64,000 nucleotides of DNA from Pegea sp. RAD2-039 (lineage: Eukaryota; Chordata; Thaliacea; Salpida; Salpidae), in contig JAQGEQ010000037.1 in assembly GCA_034620365.1 (NCBI GenBank), positions 331,678-395,677 of the forward strand, given 5' to 3'. Of the stretch, positions 45,478 to 59,112 are shown one piece after another. The notes beneath the pieces were generated by a model. That model worked only from the letters and a program-made list of their open reading frames with translations. It was not told where the DNA came from and made no database searches. The translations under genes and the position numbers were made by a program. Position 1 is the stretch's first letter, and each line of letters begins with the position of its first letter.

Positions 45478-48400
45478 TCTTAAACAACTTTTCTAAATCA
45501 AAATCTAAAAATAGAGTTGTTTATTAGCAGTTTCTAAAGACTGTCAAAATCCTTAAGCGTAATATTTCATGAGAAGTTACATTAAATGAGACATTGAATT
45601 TCTCATTTTATAGTTATATTCATTAAAAATAAGATTTATTACTTTTAACAAAATACAATCTTCACTTGAAAAACAAGTTAACAAGCTAAAGCTTAAGCAA
45701 TAATTCACTTTTATAAAATAAAACAGCAACTAAACTAGAATTTCAGCACAAAAAGCTACATAAGAAATATGTATGACTCTACTACATAGCAATATATATA
45801 CACCAACAAATGAAACATAACTTATCTTGAACTTGTACTACTTTTACTACTTAAGTTAGTGGAAAACTTTTTAAATAAATACTTTTGCTTGTAAGTACAC
45901 ATTTCTTAAGTTTTCTTCTTACATAAAACAACTTTTTTAGAGTTTTGTAAAGACTACTAGTTTATTATAAATTAAATTCTACTAGTTTGAAGCTCAATTT
46001 AGAAATAAATTGAATATTCTTTGTGCTACTAACAAAAAAATATGCTTGGTCACACTTCATTAGTTTGATAAGATCTAATCAACTGTCTAAATTTAAAATT
46101 TTCAAATTTATTTAACTTTCAGAATTTTATTTTAATCAGAATAACAAAGTTTCAACTGTTAACTGAAAAAAGTTCAAGAAGTTTATTTGTGGTTTGATTT
46201 CTCTAAAACATGTCATTGTGTTTAAATGGACTCGGTTTGAATATTTTTTAGTTTTTTATAAATTTTATCTCATTTAAAAGTTACTTTAATTCAAATAATA
46301 CAGAAGAAATGATCTTAAGTATATACAACTTGACTAGAAAATTGAACTTTCTCCAATTCTGATTCTGATATATTGCTAATTATTTGAATTAACTTGTTTC
46401 TTGTATTGTTCTAAATGCTAAACTATTAATTAAAAAAATGTCAAGTGCAATTTCTAACAATAATCATCGACGAAACATATAATAAAAATATTTATTGCTC
46501 ATCAGTACTTATTTGAATTTACATCCAAAGTAATGTGGTACATGGTGGATTTCTGCTAAAGTCACATTTAATTTAAACAAGTTATGTTTTGCAAATTACA
46601 AATTAAGTCTCCCCAAAAAGGAAACATTCGAGATATTTTTCTTAAATTGTTAAAATATGTACTCATTATGCTTAAGTTCATTTGATTATTAATAAAACGC
46701 CTAAGGGCAAAAAGCAGAAATGTAGTTCAAAAATACTTACTAGTTTTTCTTGATTAAACTAAAGATATATCAAATGGTGAAATATGGTGAATAAATTTAA
46801 ATATATTTAATCGTTGGTTCACAGAGTATGCTAAAAAGGATTTCTATTATAAATTGAAATAAAACTAATTGTACCTTCTTTTTTATTTATGACTTTTTCA
46901 CAAACTATTCACAAACAGATTTTGATATTATTAAAAAAATATTACAGCTGCTTAAAATAAATATCCTATAAAATTAATAAATATCATTATTAAGTAAAAA
47001 GAGCTAAGTATTTAGAAACGTTTGATAGTAGTAGATTATTGACAAACAATTACTCACCAAAGTAATAATAGCTGCTTGAGTTGATAAATTCATAGAGAAA
47101 AATAGATTGAATAAAATTTATTGTAATAGAATTTTATTCTCTAATTTAAACAAAAGTGTTTTTTTAAATCATAATTGAATCTTTTAAAAATGAGGTATTT
47201 GAGTACATTTGTAAGCTATAAAAATCATTTTTTAATAAGTATTTATTCAAAAAAAGCTGAATATTACCCTTCAAAATTGTTTTCTTAAGTTTTAAAGGCT
47301 GTATTGTTGTAGTAAATGGTAACATTGAATTTTTATAACTGAAAATTATTAACAAAAACATATCTGTTTATAAAGTGTTAAAATTTTTTTTAAAAATGTG
47401 TACACAACAACATCTTGTTGTGATTTTTTTAAGCTCATTTGCGTTAGCATGTAACATTTTAGGAGAATTTTGCGACCTGGTAAGGGTTAATACTGATTTT
47501 GCTCTACCCGGGAATTGAACCCGGCCCGTTTGCTTAATAGGCAGCGCTGTTTACCATTCAGCTATAGAGACATTTGCAAATCGTAAAAAAGTTGTATAAA
47601 TAGTTTATTTTCTCTGTTTTTTAAACAGCATACTCTACTGAAAACAAACCCCAAACAAAATTTAAGCTCAAAATATACAAAATATATTCAATTACATTCC
47701 AAATATACATTAAAAAAATTTTCAAAAAGTTTTAATTTTATATTTTATTTAAAAAAGTAAAAAGAATTTTTGATACGATTTGCATAGTTTTATTAATAAA
47801 TTTAATGAAATTTATCAATTTTACTTTAATCAAGATATTTGATTTATATATTTCACCAAATTAATACAATTATATAAGTACCTATACAACAAGTAAAAAT
47901 ATGATTTTGTAATTTCACTTTAAATGTTTATATTACCATAAATCATTTTCTGGATAGACTTAGATGTAATTAATAAGCACAATAAAGTTTAATTTATTTA
48001 AACTATAAAATTCGCAACCAAGAAAATTTAGTAACAAAGTACTTTTTAAAAAGCTCTATTGGGAGAAGTGAGCACATTTAATTGTTTGATTTGTTGTATT
48101 TCTATTTTGACTCTCAAGTGTTTGGTTAGTGTCCAAAGTTGTATAGTGATTGCGAAATCATATATTAGCTTAATAATTGAAGCACATTTTCAGAATAAAT
48201 TTTTATCAAGTTTTATTGAAGATAGTTTTTATAGATGGAATAACCTTATTTTAACTTTGATGTTGGAAGATGTGTACTTTAAAATTGAATACCTTTTTCT
48301 ACTGTTGGCTTATTCCACTTTGTTTTATATATTTTGATATAGGTAAAAAATTTATGCTACTACAAAGAAGCCTGTGACTAATTTAATTTTAAAAGTATTC

Positions 48401-48696
48401 CAATTAGCAAAAAAAAACGTTAGAATAAAAAGTTGGTTTTAAGTCATTTCAGTTTTACAAAAAATATTCTTGACAACTCAGCAAATTGTGTATTCACAAA
48501 AACTATGACCACGCAAGCTATAATCATATTAAAGAGATGCATGCGCTGAAAAGTTTTTTGCTCCTTAGGTCGGGCAATCAGTGAAAAAGTTTAGTGACGT
48601 AGGATAGTGAAATCAAGAACACAAAATTACAGATTTTTGCTCAGGGTTTACTCCCTAAGCCTTTAATTTTCTACAAGCGACCATAAGACATTGGTA
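45478..48696. other. AT-rich stretch with a tRNA-like sequence, no protein gene seen
   Basis: Long AT-rich interval between the kinase and the membrane-protein gene. The open stretch at 48059-48337 is hydrophobic and lacks coding signals. The only clear structure is the tRNA-like sequence at 47501-47571. Confidence 0.5.
47501..47571 (-). tRNA. tRNA-like sequence (pseudo-tRNA or SINE head)
   Basis: On the minus strand, 71 nt that fold partly as a tRNA. The acceptor 5' side GTCTCTA pairs with TAGAG near the 3' end (5 pairs, with a shift). The D stem is GCTG/CAGC with an AATGGTAAA loop, and the T stem is CCGGG/CCCGG around TTCAATT. A box TAGCTGAATGG and B box GGTTCAATTCC are both good. The anticodon stem is poor (3 pairs). 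One reading gives loop CTATTAA, anticodon ATT, which would be Asn-like. There is one extra base before the 3' acceptor strand and no T-run terminator. Probably a pseudogene or the head of a SINE, not a working tRNA. Confidence 0.55.
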
Positions 48697-49872
48697 CTAA
48701 TAACCTATAATAGCTTCTTCATCGACAAATGTATAAGTCCAAAGGTAGTCAAAATATGGTTCAATAAATTCCATCTCTTCATAAATTGAGTAAAAAAAGA
48801 GTCGACCAGAACCGCTGCAAAACAAATACGAAAGGGCAAGACTAGAATCACAGATCATTCTTCTTTTATTCATGACTATAGTTCCTTCAAACCAATGAGC
48901 TGATAATGCACCAAGTATTAGTGACGATGATAAAAGAGATCCTATAATAGAATAAAATTTGACTTATTTCAAATTATATTGTTTGTAAACGGTTTTTCTT
49001 TTTTTTAAATAAAAATAAACAAAATTTAATTTTACAAATGAAAATAATGCATGCATTAAATGTGAAACAAATTAGCTCGAAAAGAATCATTATTTGGAGA
49101 GATTATTTCAAACAATTCATCATAAACTTTTTATTGGTTTAAAAAAATAGCCTTTAAAATCAGTCAGGCATTACAAGAAACTAATGATTCACAACAAAGA
49201 AAAAAAATGTTATCTTATTTTAATATCAATCGACTTCTTGCACGTAATTTAACATAGTATTTGAAAGTAAGTAAAGTTTTTGTTATTCTCATTAAACTTT
49301 GAAATTCAACTTACCACTTATAAAGGCGGATACATAGCATAAACGGCTAACTGCACGGTGATTCTTTAATGACAATTTCATCAAAAAGTTTATCCAGCTT
49401 AGAATTACATAAGCTCCGGCAAGCATATAACTTGCTAACATCGTGTACTCATACATCAGCATTAGGTCGACGGACAAAGTTTCTATGAATAACATTTAAA
49501 TACTAATCATTTGAGTATTAACTGATACCTTACTTTGTTTAATCAACTTTTAAAATGCGTATGGGTAAAAAATCTTTGATATCTTAGTTCTAAAAGTGCT
49601 TAAAAATCAATATACACGCATCAATTAGATCAAGCGAACAATTTGTTAATCACCTTTTCTTATATATACTATTTCTTCTTTGAAAGAAAGCTCACAATTT
49701 GTATAAACAAGAGCTAGAACTAACAACAAGATAGAACTAGACATGAGATTAAATCGTTTGCAGATAACCATTGCTCGAAAGCTATAAAAAAATCATGTTA
49801 GAATTTTCATAAAAGCAGTAATTAGATATTTTAATTAGAAATATTAACTCACTCGTTTAAAATTTCCGACAT
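48697..49872 (-). CDS. Small multi-pass membrane protein, four exons
   Basis: Exons in coding order: 49853-49872, 49654-49781, 49315-49482 and 48697-48941. Total 561 bp, 186 aa, all GT-AG and in phase. Hydrophobic segments at about 18-36 (SSSILLLVLALVY), 63-84 (TMLASYMLAGAYVILSW), 97-119 (YVSAFISGSLLSSSLILGAL) and a weaker one at about 139-160 suggest four membrane spans. No signal peptide is obvious, and the first span follows a short charged start. The C-terminus is acidic and aromatic (YEEMEFIEPYFDY). The ATG was chosen because it follows a TTAG acceptor-like site closely and opens the frame across all exons. Topology resembles four-span families such as TMEM179, but I cannot assign it. 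Confidence 0.7.
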
Positions 49873-50595
49873 TTTAGATGCAGCTTCCTAAGCAAGATAC
49901 AAAAATTTTGTCAATTAAAACTTCTTGAGTTTATTATCATAATTTAAGAAAAACATTAAAAACTTAGGAGCAGTTACAAAATAAAGCTTTCAAAGAATAA
50001 TTAAACTATTCAACTTAAAAATTTTTGTCTTACGAAGTAAAGTACTAAAAATCTTGCCGAGATTTGAAGAGTTTTATAAGTAGTTGACAAAAGCTAGGTC
50101 AGACGAAAAAGAAGCGTTACATGAATTAATTTCAAATCTAGAAAATGTGCAAAACTTAAGAAAAAATGTTTTACCCTGAGGCAACTTGTAAGTTATTTTA
50201 CGTCACATAGCTTGCTCAAAATTGATTTCATTGTACATACTGTATGAAACAAGTGACAAATCAAAACTTTTAAAGTAAAATATTAAAATAATGAAATTAT
50301 AGAATTGTTACCGGAAAGGTATAAAGCTTATTAATAAACTAAATAAGTGATTCAAAGAATTTAAACGTAAAATTACTGAAAAAAGAAATCTATTTTACAA
50401 AGATATTTGCCTTTCATAAAAGATTTCTCAGCTTTTTTCTTGATACGAACTGTGATGTTAAGTTTACATCTTTTAAATAAAAAAGAATAGTAAACGACAT
50501 GGTACAATTATAAAAACATGTCTTTTTCACAACAGTTATAAGTAATATTTATATTAAATCAAATAATCAAACAAAAATTGTAAAAAGTGTTACAA
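49873..50595. other. Upstream region of the membrane-protein gene, no gene seen
   Basis: AT-rich, no coding sequence; presumably holds the promoter of the minus-strand gene. An acceptor-like TGCTTAG lies about 15 bases upstream of its ATG. Confidence 0.45.
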
Positions 50596-51845
50596 TTATT
50601 CGCCATAAAAATCAACAGCTTTATCTTACAGTGGATTGAAGATTACCTATCAGGTAGAACCCACCAAACTCGTGTAGAAAGATCTTTATCTACTTCTAGA
50701 CAAATCACTAGTGGTGTTCCTCAGGGTTCTGTTCTGGGTCCCCTTCTCTTTTTAATTTTCATCGAAGACCTCATCAGAAGATTAGTAGCAGTAGATGATG
50801 TCAGATTGTTTGTGTATGCAGATGATATCAAGCTATTATCTTGTAATCCTTCAAAACTTCAAACTGCACTGCAAACTATAGAAGACTGGTCTGCGAATTG
50901 GCAGCTCAGAATCCAGCCCACAAAGTCTGTACCTTTTTCTAGTAAACCAGCTGTAAATTGCTTGAACCAATACTCCATCAATAGATTTATTATTCAACGA
51001 GTATCTTCGGTCCTAGACCTTGGCATTACTCTATCATCTGACTTTAAATGGCGCAAATATGTTTTCAAAATCTTTGGAAAATCAATCAACCTTGTCTATT
51101 GTAAAATATTATTACAAAGACCTTTAATTCTAAAGACCCATGCTTTTTTATCAATCTTTTCAAATTGTACGTACGTCCAATTCTTGAATACAATGCCAGT
51201 ACATGGATGCAATAGCAAGTTAGTGATGACAAAAAAATCGAATCTGTTCAGGCCACATTTACAAGTTTAGTATTTAGGAAACTTAATATTAAATATGATA
51301 GTTATAAACATCGTCTCAGTCTCTTCAATTTAGATACTTTGGAAATCCGACGGATTGAATACGACTTAAATCTTATTTTAAAATTATCCACAATTTAATT
51401 GACATTCAGTTTGATGAATTCTTTTCTATTAGTCCTTCCTTCAAGTTATATCAGCTCAGATGACACCCATTACACCTTAATAAGCCTGTATCTCCTCGTA
51501 CATTGGTCAGAGCAAATTGTTTCTCATACCGTACAATTAATACATAGAATCAGCTGCCATCAGACATTGCTATGTCAAAGTCACTCGTATTGTTCAACCA
51601 GAAGTTGAACCGTTATAATATTCCCAACATTGTCATTTTTAAACTGTTATTTTTTTTTCGTTCTTATATTATTAACATTCCATGTAATTGTTCACTGTTA
51701 TATGCTTTGAGTGATATCGAAATACCATGTGTAACATCTTTTACTTACTATATTTATGGCAAAATAGATGTTATTTGTGAGAATGTGTGTTAGCGAGAGG
51801 TGCTCTTTTCAGGTACCCTCCTTCGCATTTATTGAAATAAATAAA
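50596..51845 (+). mobile_element. 5'-truncated non-LTR retrotransposon (best preserved copy)
   Basis: It begins in the RT domain. One frame (to 51270) covers LQWIEDYLSGRTHQTRVERS, SGVPQGSVLGPLLFLIFIEDL, VYADDIKLLS with the intact YADD catalytic pair, and the thumb. Frameshifts then continue through VRPILEYN-like, RKLNIKYDSYKHRLSLFNLD and LPSDIAMSKSLVLFNQKLNR sequences. The 3' end GAGAATGTGTGTTAGCGAGAGG..CCCTCCTTCGCATTTA is followed by an (AAAT)n tail ending near 51850. The RT motifs and simple-repeat tail fit CR1/Jockey-type LINEs. It is inactive, since the endonuclease half is missing. Confidence 0.88.
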
Positions 51846-54800
51846 TAAATAATATTATTTCAATAACGTTTTAAGTTTTAAGACTTTTTTAAAATTTGAC
51901 TTTAAATTCAGAGAATTATTAAGTGAAAACAAAAATCTCACGTCTTAATAAGCCAATAGCGTATAAAACAGACCAAAGCTTACATGTTTCTTGGTTTGTT
52001 GCAGTCTGTTTGAACCTTTCTTATCATGCTACTAGTCATGTGTTTGTTATAAACGTATTACTATTGTTAAAAAGCTTTAATTTTGTAAATAAAAAGTAAA
52101 AATAATTTAAAATTTTCTTTCTCGCTTGCTGAAGCTCAGGACTTATTGACAGTAGTTATGAAAATTAAAATTATTCAAGAAAATTGATTTAACAAATTAA
52201 ATATTGCAAAAATAACTTTAATTGATTTAAAAACTGAACGAAATGAACTAAAATTTAAATAAAACTGTATTTTAAAGTTTAAAGTTTAGAAAATGTTTAG
52301 AGCTTCCCTAGCATTTTAGGTTAACTTTCTATCTTGTGAAAAGATTGGTTTGCCAAGTAAACCTTTAAATCTTCAAATTTTTAAAGGATCTTCAAAACGT
52401 TGAATTGAAAGTAGAAAAAAACATTTAATAATTTTAACAATGATTTAAAAAGGGAATCACTAAATGAATACATCGCTCAAGCTTTTCAAATTGCTATTGA
52501 AATCAATTCATTTTTTCTCATTAAATTTTCATAATTTACAAAATTAAAATACTTCAAATAAATCAACAAAATGTCAAATCATTTTGTTTTTATTATTATT
52601 CAATTATCTCTAAAGTTTTCACTGTAACGAGCAAGCATTGATTTTTTTTCATTATAGATTAGTTTAAATTATCAAGCAACAAAAAGTTCACGATAGTATT
52701 ATCGATTGAAATAAACATTTGTTTTATGAAGTAACGTCACAAGAACTTCATTGCTGAAATATCCTTTAAACTGACAATAAAATAACGTTTAATGGAAACT
52801 ATTGGTTTGTTATAATTTTTTAAATCAATTAATGTTCTTGCTATTTTAGGCTTCAAAAAACTTGTAAAAAAGACTTGTAAAAGGTTTTATAAACTTCTTA
52901 CAGTTTAAATTTTAACATTTTTTATCATTGTAAATTTGTATTATACTTGCATCATTGGCAAACTTGCATTATCTCATAAATATTCTGATTTAATAGTTTT
53001 TCGTGATAAAATCCTTTTCAAAATTAAAATAATATTAAACTATCTATTTTTTTTCAGAAAAAGCAATTTTATAATTTTTTGCTGTCTTATTGAGTTGCAA
53101 CTTTATGATTTGTCGCCAATAAGAGATTTATCCTTTTAAATTAAGGATTACTAGTGATCAATATGATCGTCAAAATGTTAAAATACTTTAAAATTAGTTG
53201 TTATTGACCGACAAAAAAAACGTTTGAGATGATTTGTAAGCTAAAAAGTTAGCAGTTTTCAAAGATTTTGATTAATTAAGAATCCAGATGCAATTTTCAA
53301 ATATACTATTTTGTCTTTAGCAAAAAGTTAGATCATCACGAGAATGTGATAATATCGCCTGGCACGTAAAAGAACCCCTTCATATAAATTCATAAAAATC
53401 TAGAGCTTATTTAAGACATTACACAATAAAAGAAAAATTTTCAAATTGATTTTTTTTATTAAATTAAATATTGAGAGACTTAATGCATAACTGATCTTCT
53501 AATAATTTTTCTCTCGGAGGACTTGAAGAGCTTAGAGGATGAGATTGTACTTTAGAAAAGAGTATTTAATGACTTTTTCATGCCATTCTAAATCATGCGT
53601 GTCGTCTTTACATTGATTTATTAAAGATGAATACCCTGAAACAAGCTGACACAAATTTCTTTACTTTCTATCAATTTTTTCTACAGAATGTTCTGCTTCT
53701 TCTTTGACATTCTGTTTAGGTTTCTAATTTTGATCTGAATGTCGATTTCTATGTCAGTTTGGTCTACAGTGACATGTTTAATCATTGAGCCATAACTACT
53801 TTAAAATCATATGATTTCATTGTAGCTTTAAATAATGAAAGCCTAAAGTTTTCGTATTTAGCTCCTTTACCGACATCAGCATAATCTTCAAAGTTCTCAT
53901 CGGATAAAAAATCAGAGGTTTATAAATTATTTTTAATTTACCAACCGTACCAGGTGTTAATTGTTACTTTTTATTAAATTGTTGATATTTGATTCTCAGC
54001 TTTCAGTTTCATCAAATCTAATATTTCCATCAATAGTTTCAATAACTTCATTCATAAGAATTTGACTTCTGTTTTAAAAACATAAAACTGTATAAAAGTG
54101 ATGACACGGAAGGAATAGAATATTGAAACTATGATAAAAATTTATAGTTGTTCCTCGTCTAACTATCATATACTGAACAAAGTCAAGTTTTGAAATAGTA
54201 AAAGGTGAAAAAATTGAGCCACATTATTAAAAAGAAAATGCATTAGTAAAAAATTTTAATGTAATTGGATATTAGCAAAATATTATATGCTAATTAACGC
54301 TTTCTTCAAAAGGAAAATCTCGACTTTAAACAAATGACTGTTGGTTTTACTGAAAACAAACGTATTTTCAAAATAAATCTTGACTTAACCTTATTAAAAC
54401 CAACAACATAATGACTGAAAGTTTGTTTTAAGTACATTTACAATTAAACAAATCAGTTACTTTTAATCATTTAGAGAAATCATAATTTCTTGCTTAATAA
54501 TATTTTTTATCTTGATATTTATACAAAGTTTTTACGCAAGAAAAACAGATGATTATTTTTTCGGTAAATCAATAACCATTATACATGTGCTATACATTAT
54601 TATCGAAAGATTATATACTACTGATGCTGGTGATTGTATAAGAGTTGAAAGTTTCAAACAAATAGAAAACCAGAGTAAATATTTGTCAGATTACTGCTAA
54701 TGTATTGACCAATCAAACAATTTTCTGACATAAATTTTAAGTTCAGTCAAAATTCCTAACCTGATAAGATAGGATATTGGGTTTACCTTGCAAAAGTTTT

Positions 54801-55239
54801 TGAAAAACCTTACAGAAAATAGAATTTAAAGAAAAAATAACGCATATAGTCTTACTAAAAAGGTTCTTAAACAAATCTTGTAAGAAAGAAATCTAAAAAC
54901 AAACTCAAAATTGTAATCAACTGTTAATAAATCTGAGAAAAAGCAAATGAAACGACAGGAAATCATAACTTAAACTTGCTTCTTTTCCTCGTTGAAAATA
55001 TTACTGAATTCATTGCAACTATTTGTAATCAAAATTATTGTTTTCCTCAGAAATAGTTTCAAATGACTTTAAATTACTGTAACCCTTCAGCTAAAATGTT
55101 AATGTAAGCATAGTATGAAGAAAAATAATCTTTAAATGTTTCTGTTAAGCGTTAGATATATATATTAGATTATATTTATTAAGAAATAAGTTCGACATGT
55201 TTCATTTTCTTTGCGTTGTACAGATTGCTAAGCAATTAC
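51846..55239. other. AT-rich stretch, no intact gene seen
   Basis: No complete gene found. A short minus-strand piece at 53830-53917 reads SDFLSDENFEDYADVGKGAK and continues open for about 45 codons. Another at 53540-53650 reads QLVSGYSSLINQCKDD. These look like exon remnants of a decayed gene of unknown kind. A less AT-rich motif near 53356-53379 (GCCTGGCACGTAAAAGAACC) resembles internal sequence of invertebrate SINEs. Confidence 0.4.
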
Positions 55240-58200
55240 ATGCTTTTGATAACTGGCTAGATAACGATTAAAGGATCTGTTGTATGAGGAGCAAAAGGCA
55301 AATGCATCACCGACCGTCCTTTGTTTTCCTTTATAGATACTTTCAAGTACTTTCAATACCAGCAATTGGGAGAATATCCCAGCAGATCTTAGAGAAGGAC
55401 TAATGGAAAAAGAATCATTAAACTGAAAGTCAATTAACTTGTGGATAATTTTAAGAATAAAGATTAACTTGTATTTGACTCGTTGAATGTACAGAGTATC
55501 TAAGTTGAAGAAGCTGGGACGCTGTTTATAGCTATCGTGTTTAATATTAAGTTTCCTGCATACTAATCTCGTAAATGTTGCCTGAACAGATTCGATTTTT
55601 TTGTCATCACTAACTTGATATAGCATGCATGCACTGACAATGTATTGAAGAATTGGACGTACGTACAATTTAAAAAGCTTGATAAAAAAGTAAGGATCCT
55701 TAGAATTAAAGTTCTTTAAAATAGTGTAGACAAGGTTGATTGATTTTCCAGAGACTTTGTAACATAATTGTGCCAATTAAAGTCAAATGGTAAAGTAATG
55801 CCGAAGACAAGAACCGAATATATTTTTGGAATAATAAATCCATTGATGGAATATTGATCCAAGGAATTTGCAGCTGGTTTACGAAGGAAAGTTATAAGTT
55901 CAGACTTTGTTGGCTGGATTCTCAGCTACCAATTCGTTGACCAGTTTTCTACAATGTTTAGTGCAGTTTGAAGTTTTGAAGGATTACAAGATAATGGCTT
56001 GATTTCATATACATACACAATCACAGTGACATCATCTTCTGCCACTAGTCTTCTGATTAGGTCTTCGATGAAAGTTAAATAGATTTTATGAAAAAAAACT
56101 ATTTTTTTTCTATGATTCAATTTTCAATATAAAAATTTCAAGATTTTTTGAACAAGTATATTTAAATAATTATATTTATGTCTATAGCTTAGTCTGAGTC
56201 AGTACAAATGAAATACCTGAAAAAAACTAGAAAAATATAATTAACAGAAGAAAAACAAACAAAACTACAAATCATTTAAAGCCAGCAAACTTTTATGTTA
56301 AATAATATAACCACTTTAAAAAGTCTACCAACTGTTGCAAGATTTAAACAAATTATTCTTCAATATCATTTTTTACAAGCAATAATCTATCATCTTATCA
56401 TTAGTTAACTCAACAAAAGCTAAAAAAATTCTTGTTTTTGTCATTAGACAAAAAAATTGTCGATATATATTTTTGATAATGAGTTATTGGTTAAACAGCA
56501 AACTCTTAAACACAATTATAGTTTTGTTTTTTGCAGTCATGTTACAAAATCCATTATTGTTAAGCAGTTTACTACTAATCGATTGAGATGATAAAAAGTT
56601 TTGGTATAAAAACTATAAAAAGAATTTTATTACATCCTTACTTCCTTCTTTAATACTGCTATAAATTAATATATTCTTTTTAAAATCTACGCTGTGTTAG
56701 ATATTTTCTTGAAAAGTATTAATAGTTGGTTTTGAAAATTAATTATACCTAAACCTTTCTTGTGATTAAAATTAAGATGAAAAAACTTAAATTTTTGTTT
56801 TAAGTATATAACTGGTTACTGTAAGTGATTGTTGATAGTAATAATAGTTTTCAATATTCATTTACTAAAAAATAAGGCTTATCGTGGAAGTCACTTAGAC
56901 TTAATTCTGGCTACACATGAAACATTTATTCTTCATGTTCTTTACTATGATTATAATAATTTTTTTGAATGTTAGACAGGTTTAAAACTACTAAGAAATG
57001 CTATTGAAGAAATAGTAGATATTTATTGTATGCATAACATCAAAATCTAAGAAGATAAAAGCTTGAAAAAATATAAGTGAATTAATGCCATTTTTAATAG
57101 CATTACTAGAAAGCAGAAGTGCCGAAAATTAACGACATTAGAAAAAAAAACAGAAACAAATAAATCTTTATACTCATAAGCTTCAAAAATACTTAATTAT
57201 TTTTATTTTATACAAACTACTTTCCATACTGTAGCTTAACTGGTAATTCTTTATTCTATTTTTCGAAAAAAGCACTCTAAAAAAATTAGATTTATTAAAA
57301 ATAAAACAATTTATTTGTTAAGTGAATGGATAGTTATTGCTATATCATTAACATCATTAACATTTTTGTTAGATTTGATAGTTTGTTATCACTTTTTGAA
57401 AAATTATTAACATTTGGTAAAATAATTAAAACATAAGATAGGTAATATTCAGTTTATATTAAAACAAATTTAAAAACAAAACTTCATAATTTCGTTTGTT
57501 TACTGAGGAAAAAAGCTTTTGTACAGTATTATTTCTTTTGGTAATATTATTCTAAGTTAGGCAAGCTTTTAAAAACATTCTTTTATAAATCAGTCTGTCA
57601 TTACATTTTATTAAGTTCTTAGCACAAGCAAAGTTATCTAAGAAGTCGAACTTGTGACTGTTTAAGACTTATAATTTTGAATATGTCATCGTCTTTTGAA
57701 AACTAGGTTTCGAAGAATTCTTAAAAAACATTCAAAACTTGTTACTGATTTTACAATCTAAATAATAACCAATAGCATTAGAATTAAACAAAAATTATTA
57801 GATAATACTCCTTCTAGAAGTTTTAGTATTTCATTTCAAATATTATTTATTTATTTTAAACATTCTGAATCAGTTAAATAATTTGTAAATATAATTTTGT
57901 TAAATTCAATTATTTTTCACTTGCATCTAATAGTTTTTGTATTTTGTTATTTTGCAATATTTTGTTTTTATACTTTTTTTTCTCATTTCTCTCGAAAGTT
58001 GTTTATTTAAAAAAATATTATTTTCTTGATGATTTAAAACTGTTTGAGCAGTGTTAAGAATTGTTATTAGCTATTGATGATCAAATTCTTACAACATAAA
58101 ACTTTATAATGAAAATCTTTTCTTCTTAGCTTGTGTTATTTTTTATCACTCAGGTAAGTTTCTAGAAGTCAATAATAATTCATCAAAAAATAATTAGTTT

Positions 58201-59112
58201 ACTGAATAGTTTTGTAAAAAGTCTTTATCTTTCTTTATATACTTTTCTACTTGATTTTCAAAAATTTGTTCGGTCAGTTTACTCGTATAATTTTGTTGTA
58301 GAAAATGATTTGTTAGAACTTTTAGCTGAAATAATCAAAGAAAAGTTGTAAGATTTCATATTTTGTTTTAATTACTGGGTTTGTTAGAAAGTATACCATA
58401 TAAATGAGTTTACTTAATATAGATGTTGGTAGCTTAAATATTCTAACTTCCAATATATTTGGTTAAAAAGCTTTCAGAAAGTCAGAATTGGTTAAATTGA
58501 TTTGAGTAAAAAGACCATCTAAATGGCAATCAGGCAAAAAATGTAATAAGTGCCATATAAGGTATTCAGTTATCAAATGGTTTATTGTGCCTTAGTATAC
58601 AAAGAAACAGTTTTTTAGATAATAAATTAGTTTAAGAAATTATGTTTTTTAAATGGCTTTTTGTTTTTTTCATTGACTACAGTTTTTTTCTTTAAGTGAA
58701 AACGTTTTGGTTAAATTAGGTTTGTTGTTGTTGTTTTTACTCACTATGAAAACATTCTCTTCTGGTTTCAACATCTGAAACCTAAAAATATTTATTCAAT
58801 ACTTTAAACATTATTCAAATTTATGATTTTTTTCTGAATAACAAAAGTTAAAATATTGAAATGTTTTATTTGCTTAAACAAATTTTATTAGCATAAACAA
58901 GCAGTTAATTTTTTTCTCTAGGTTTACTCAAACACTAACAAATTATTTTAAGGAACTCTTTATTCTACAATAAGTTAAATAGCATAAATTCTGTTAATTT
59001 TTTATAAAGAATACTTTACTTATTCATTCTTCTAATTTCAGACCTAAGAGCCGTTCAAAGTTAATTTAACTTTTTAACTGTGTCTTTTTTGTTTAAATTT
59101 CAAACTTTAGAT
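55240..59112. repeat. Upstream flank of third C2H2 copy, with ~1.6 kb insertion
   Basis: 55240-55372 matches the family block at 6710-6835 and 14950-15075. From about 57010 the match to unit flank and leader sequence resumes and continues to the ATG at 59113, with more divergence than between units 1 and 2. The interval 55373-57010 is an insertion relative to the units and includes the LINE piece at 55380-56090. The conserved CTTTAG just before the start codon is present. Confidence 0.75.
55380..56090 (-). mobile_element. Decayed LINE fragment, minus strand
   Basis: Read leftward: FIEDLIRRLVAEDDV, a ruined catalytic motif (VYVYEIK where VYADDIK is expected), KLQTALNIVENWS, then after shifts SGKSINLVYTILKN, FKLYVRPILQYIVSA, KIESVQATFTRLVCRKLN and SLFNLDTL-like and KIIHKLIDFQFND. 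It stops at SPSLR, where the sequence joins the family block. Lost catalytic aspartates and frameshifts show that it is dead. Confidence 0.82.

Noticed and set aside
48059-48337. 92-codon hydrophobic plus-strand frame
   Set aside because: Isolated in AT-rich DNA, with no splice or start context and no second copy. Hydrophobicity comes from T-rich codons.
55228-55380. LINE open frame continuing to its C-terminus on the minus strand
   Set aside because: The last ~50 codons are not LINE sequence. They match the family block at 6710-6835 and 14950-15075, so the frame crosses a junction.
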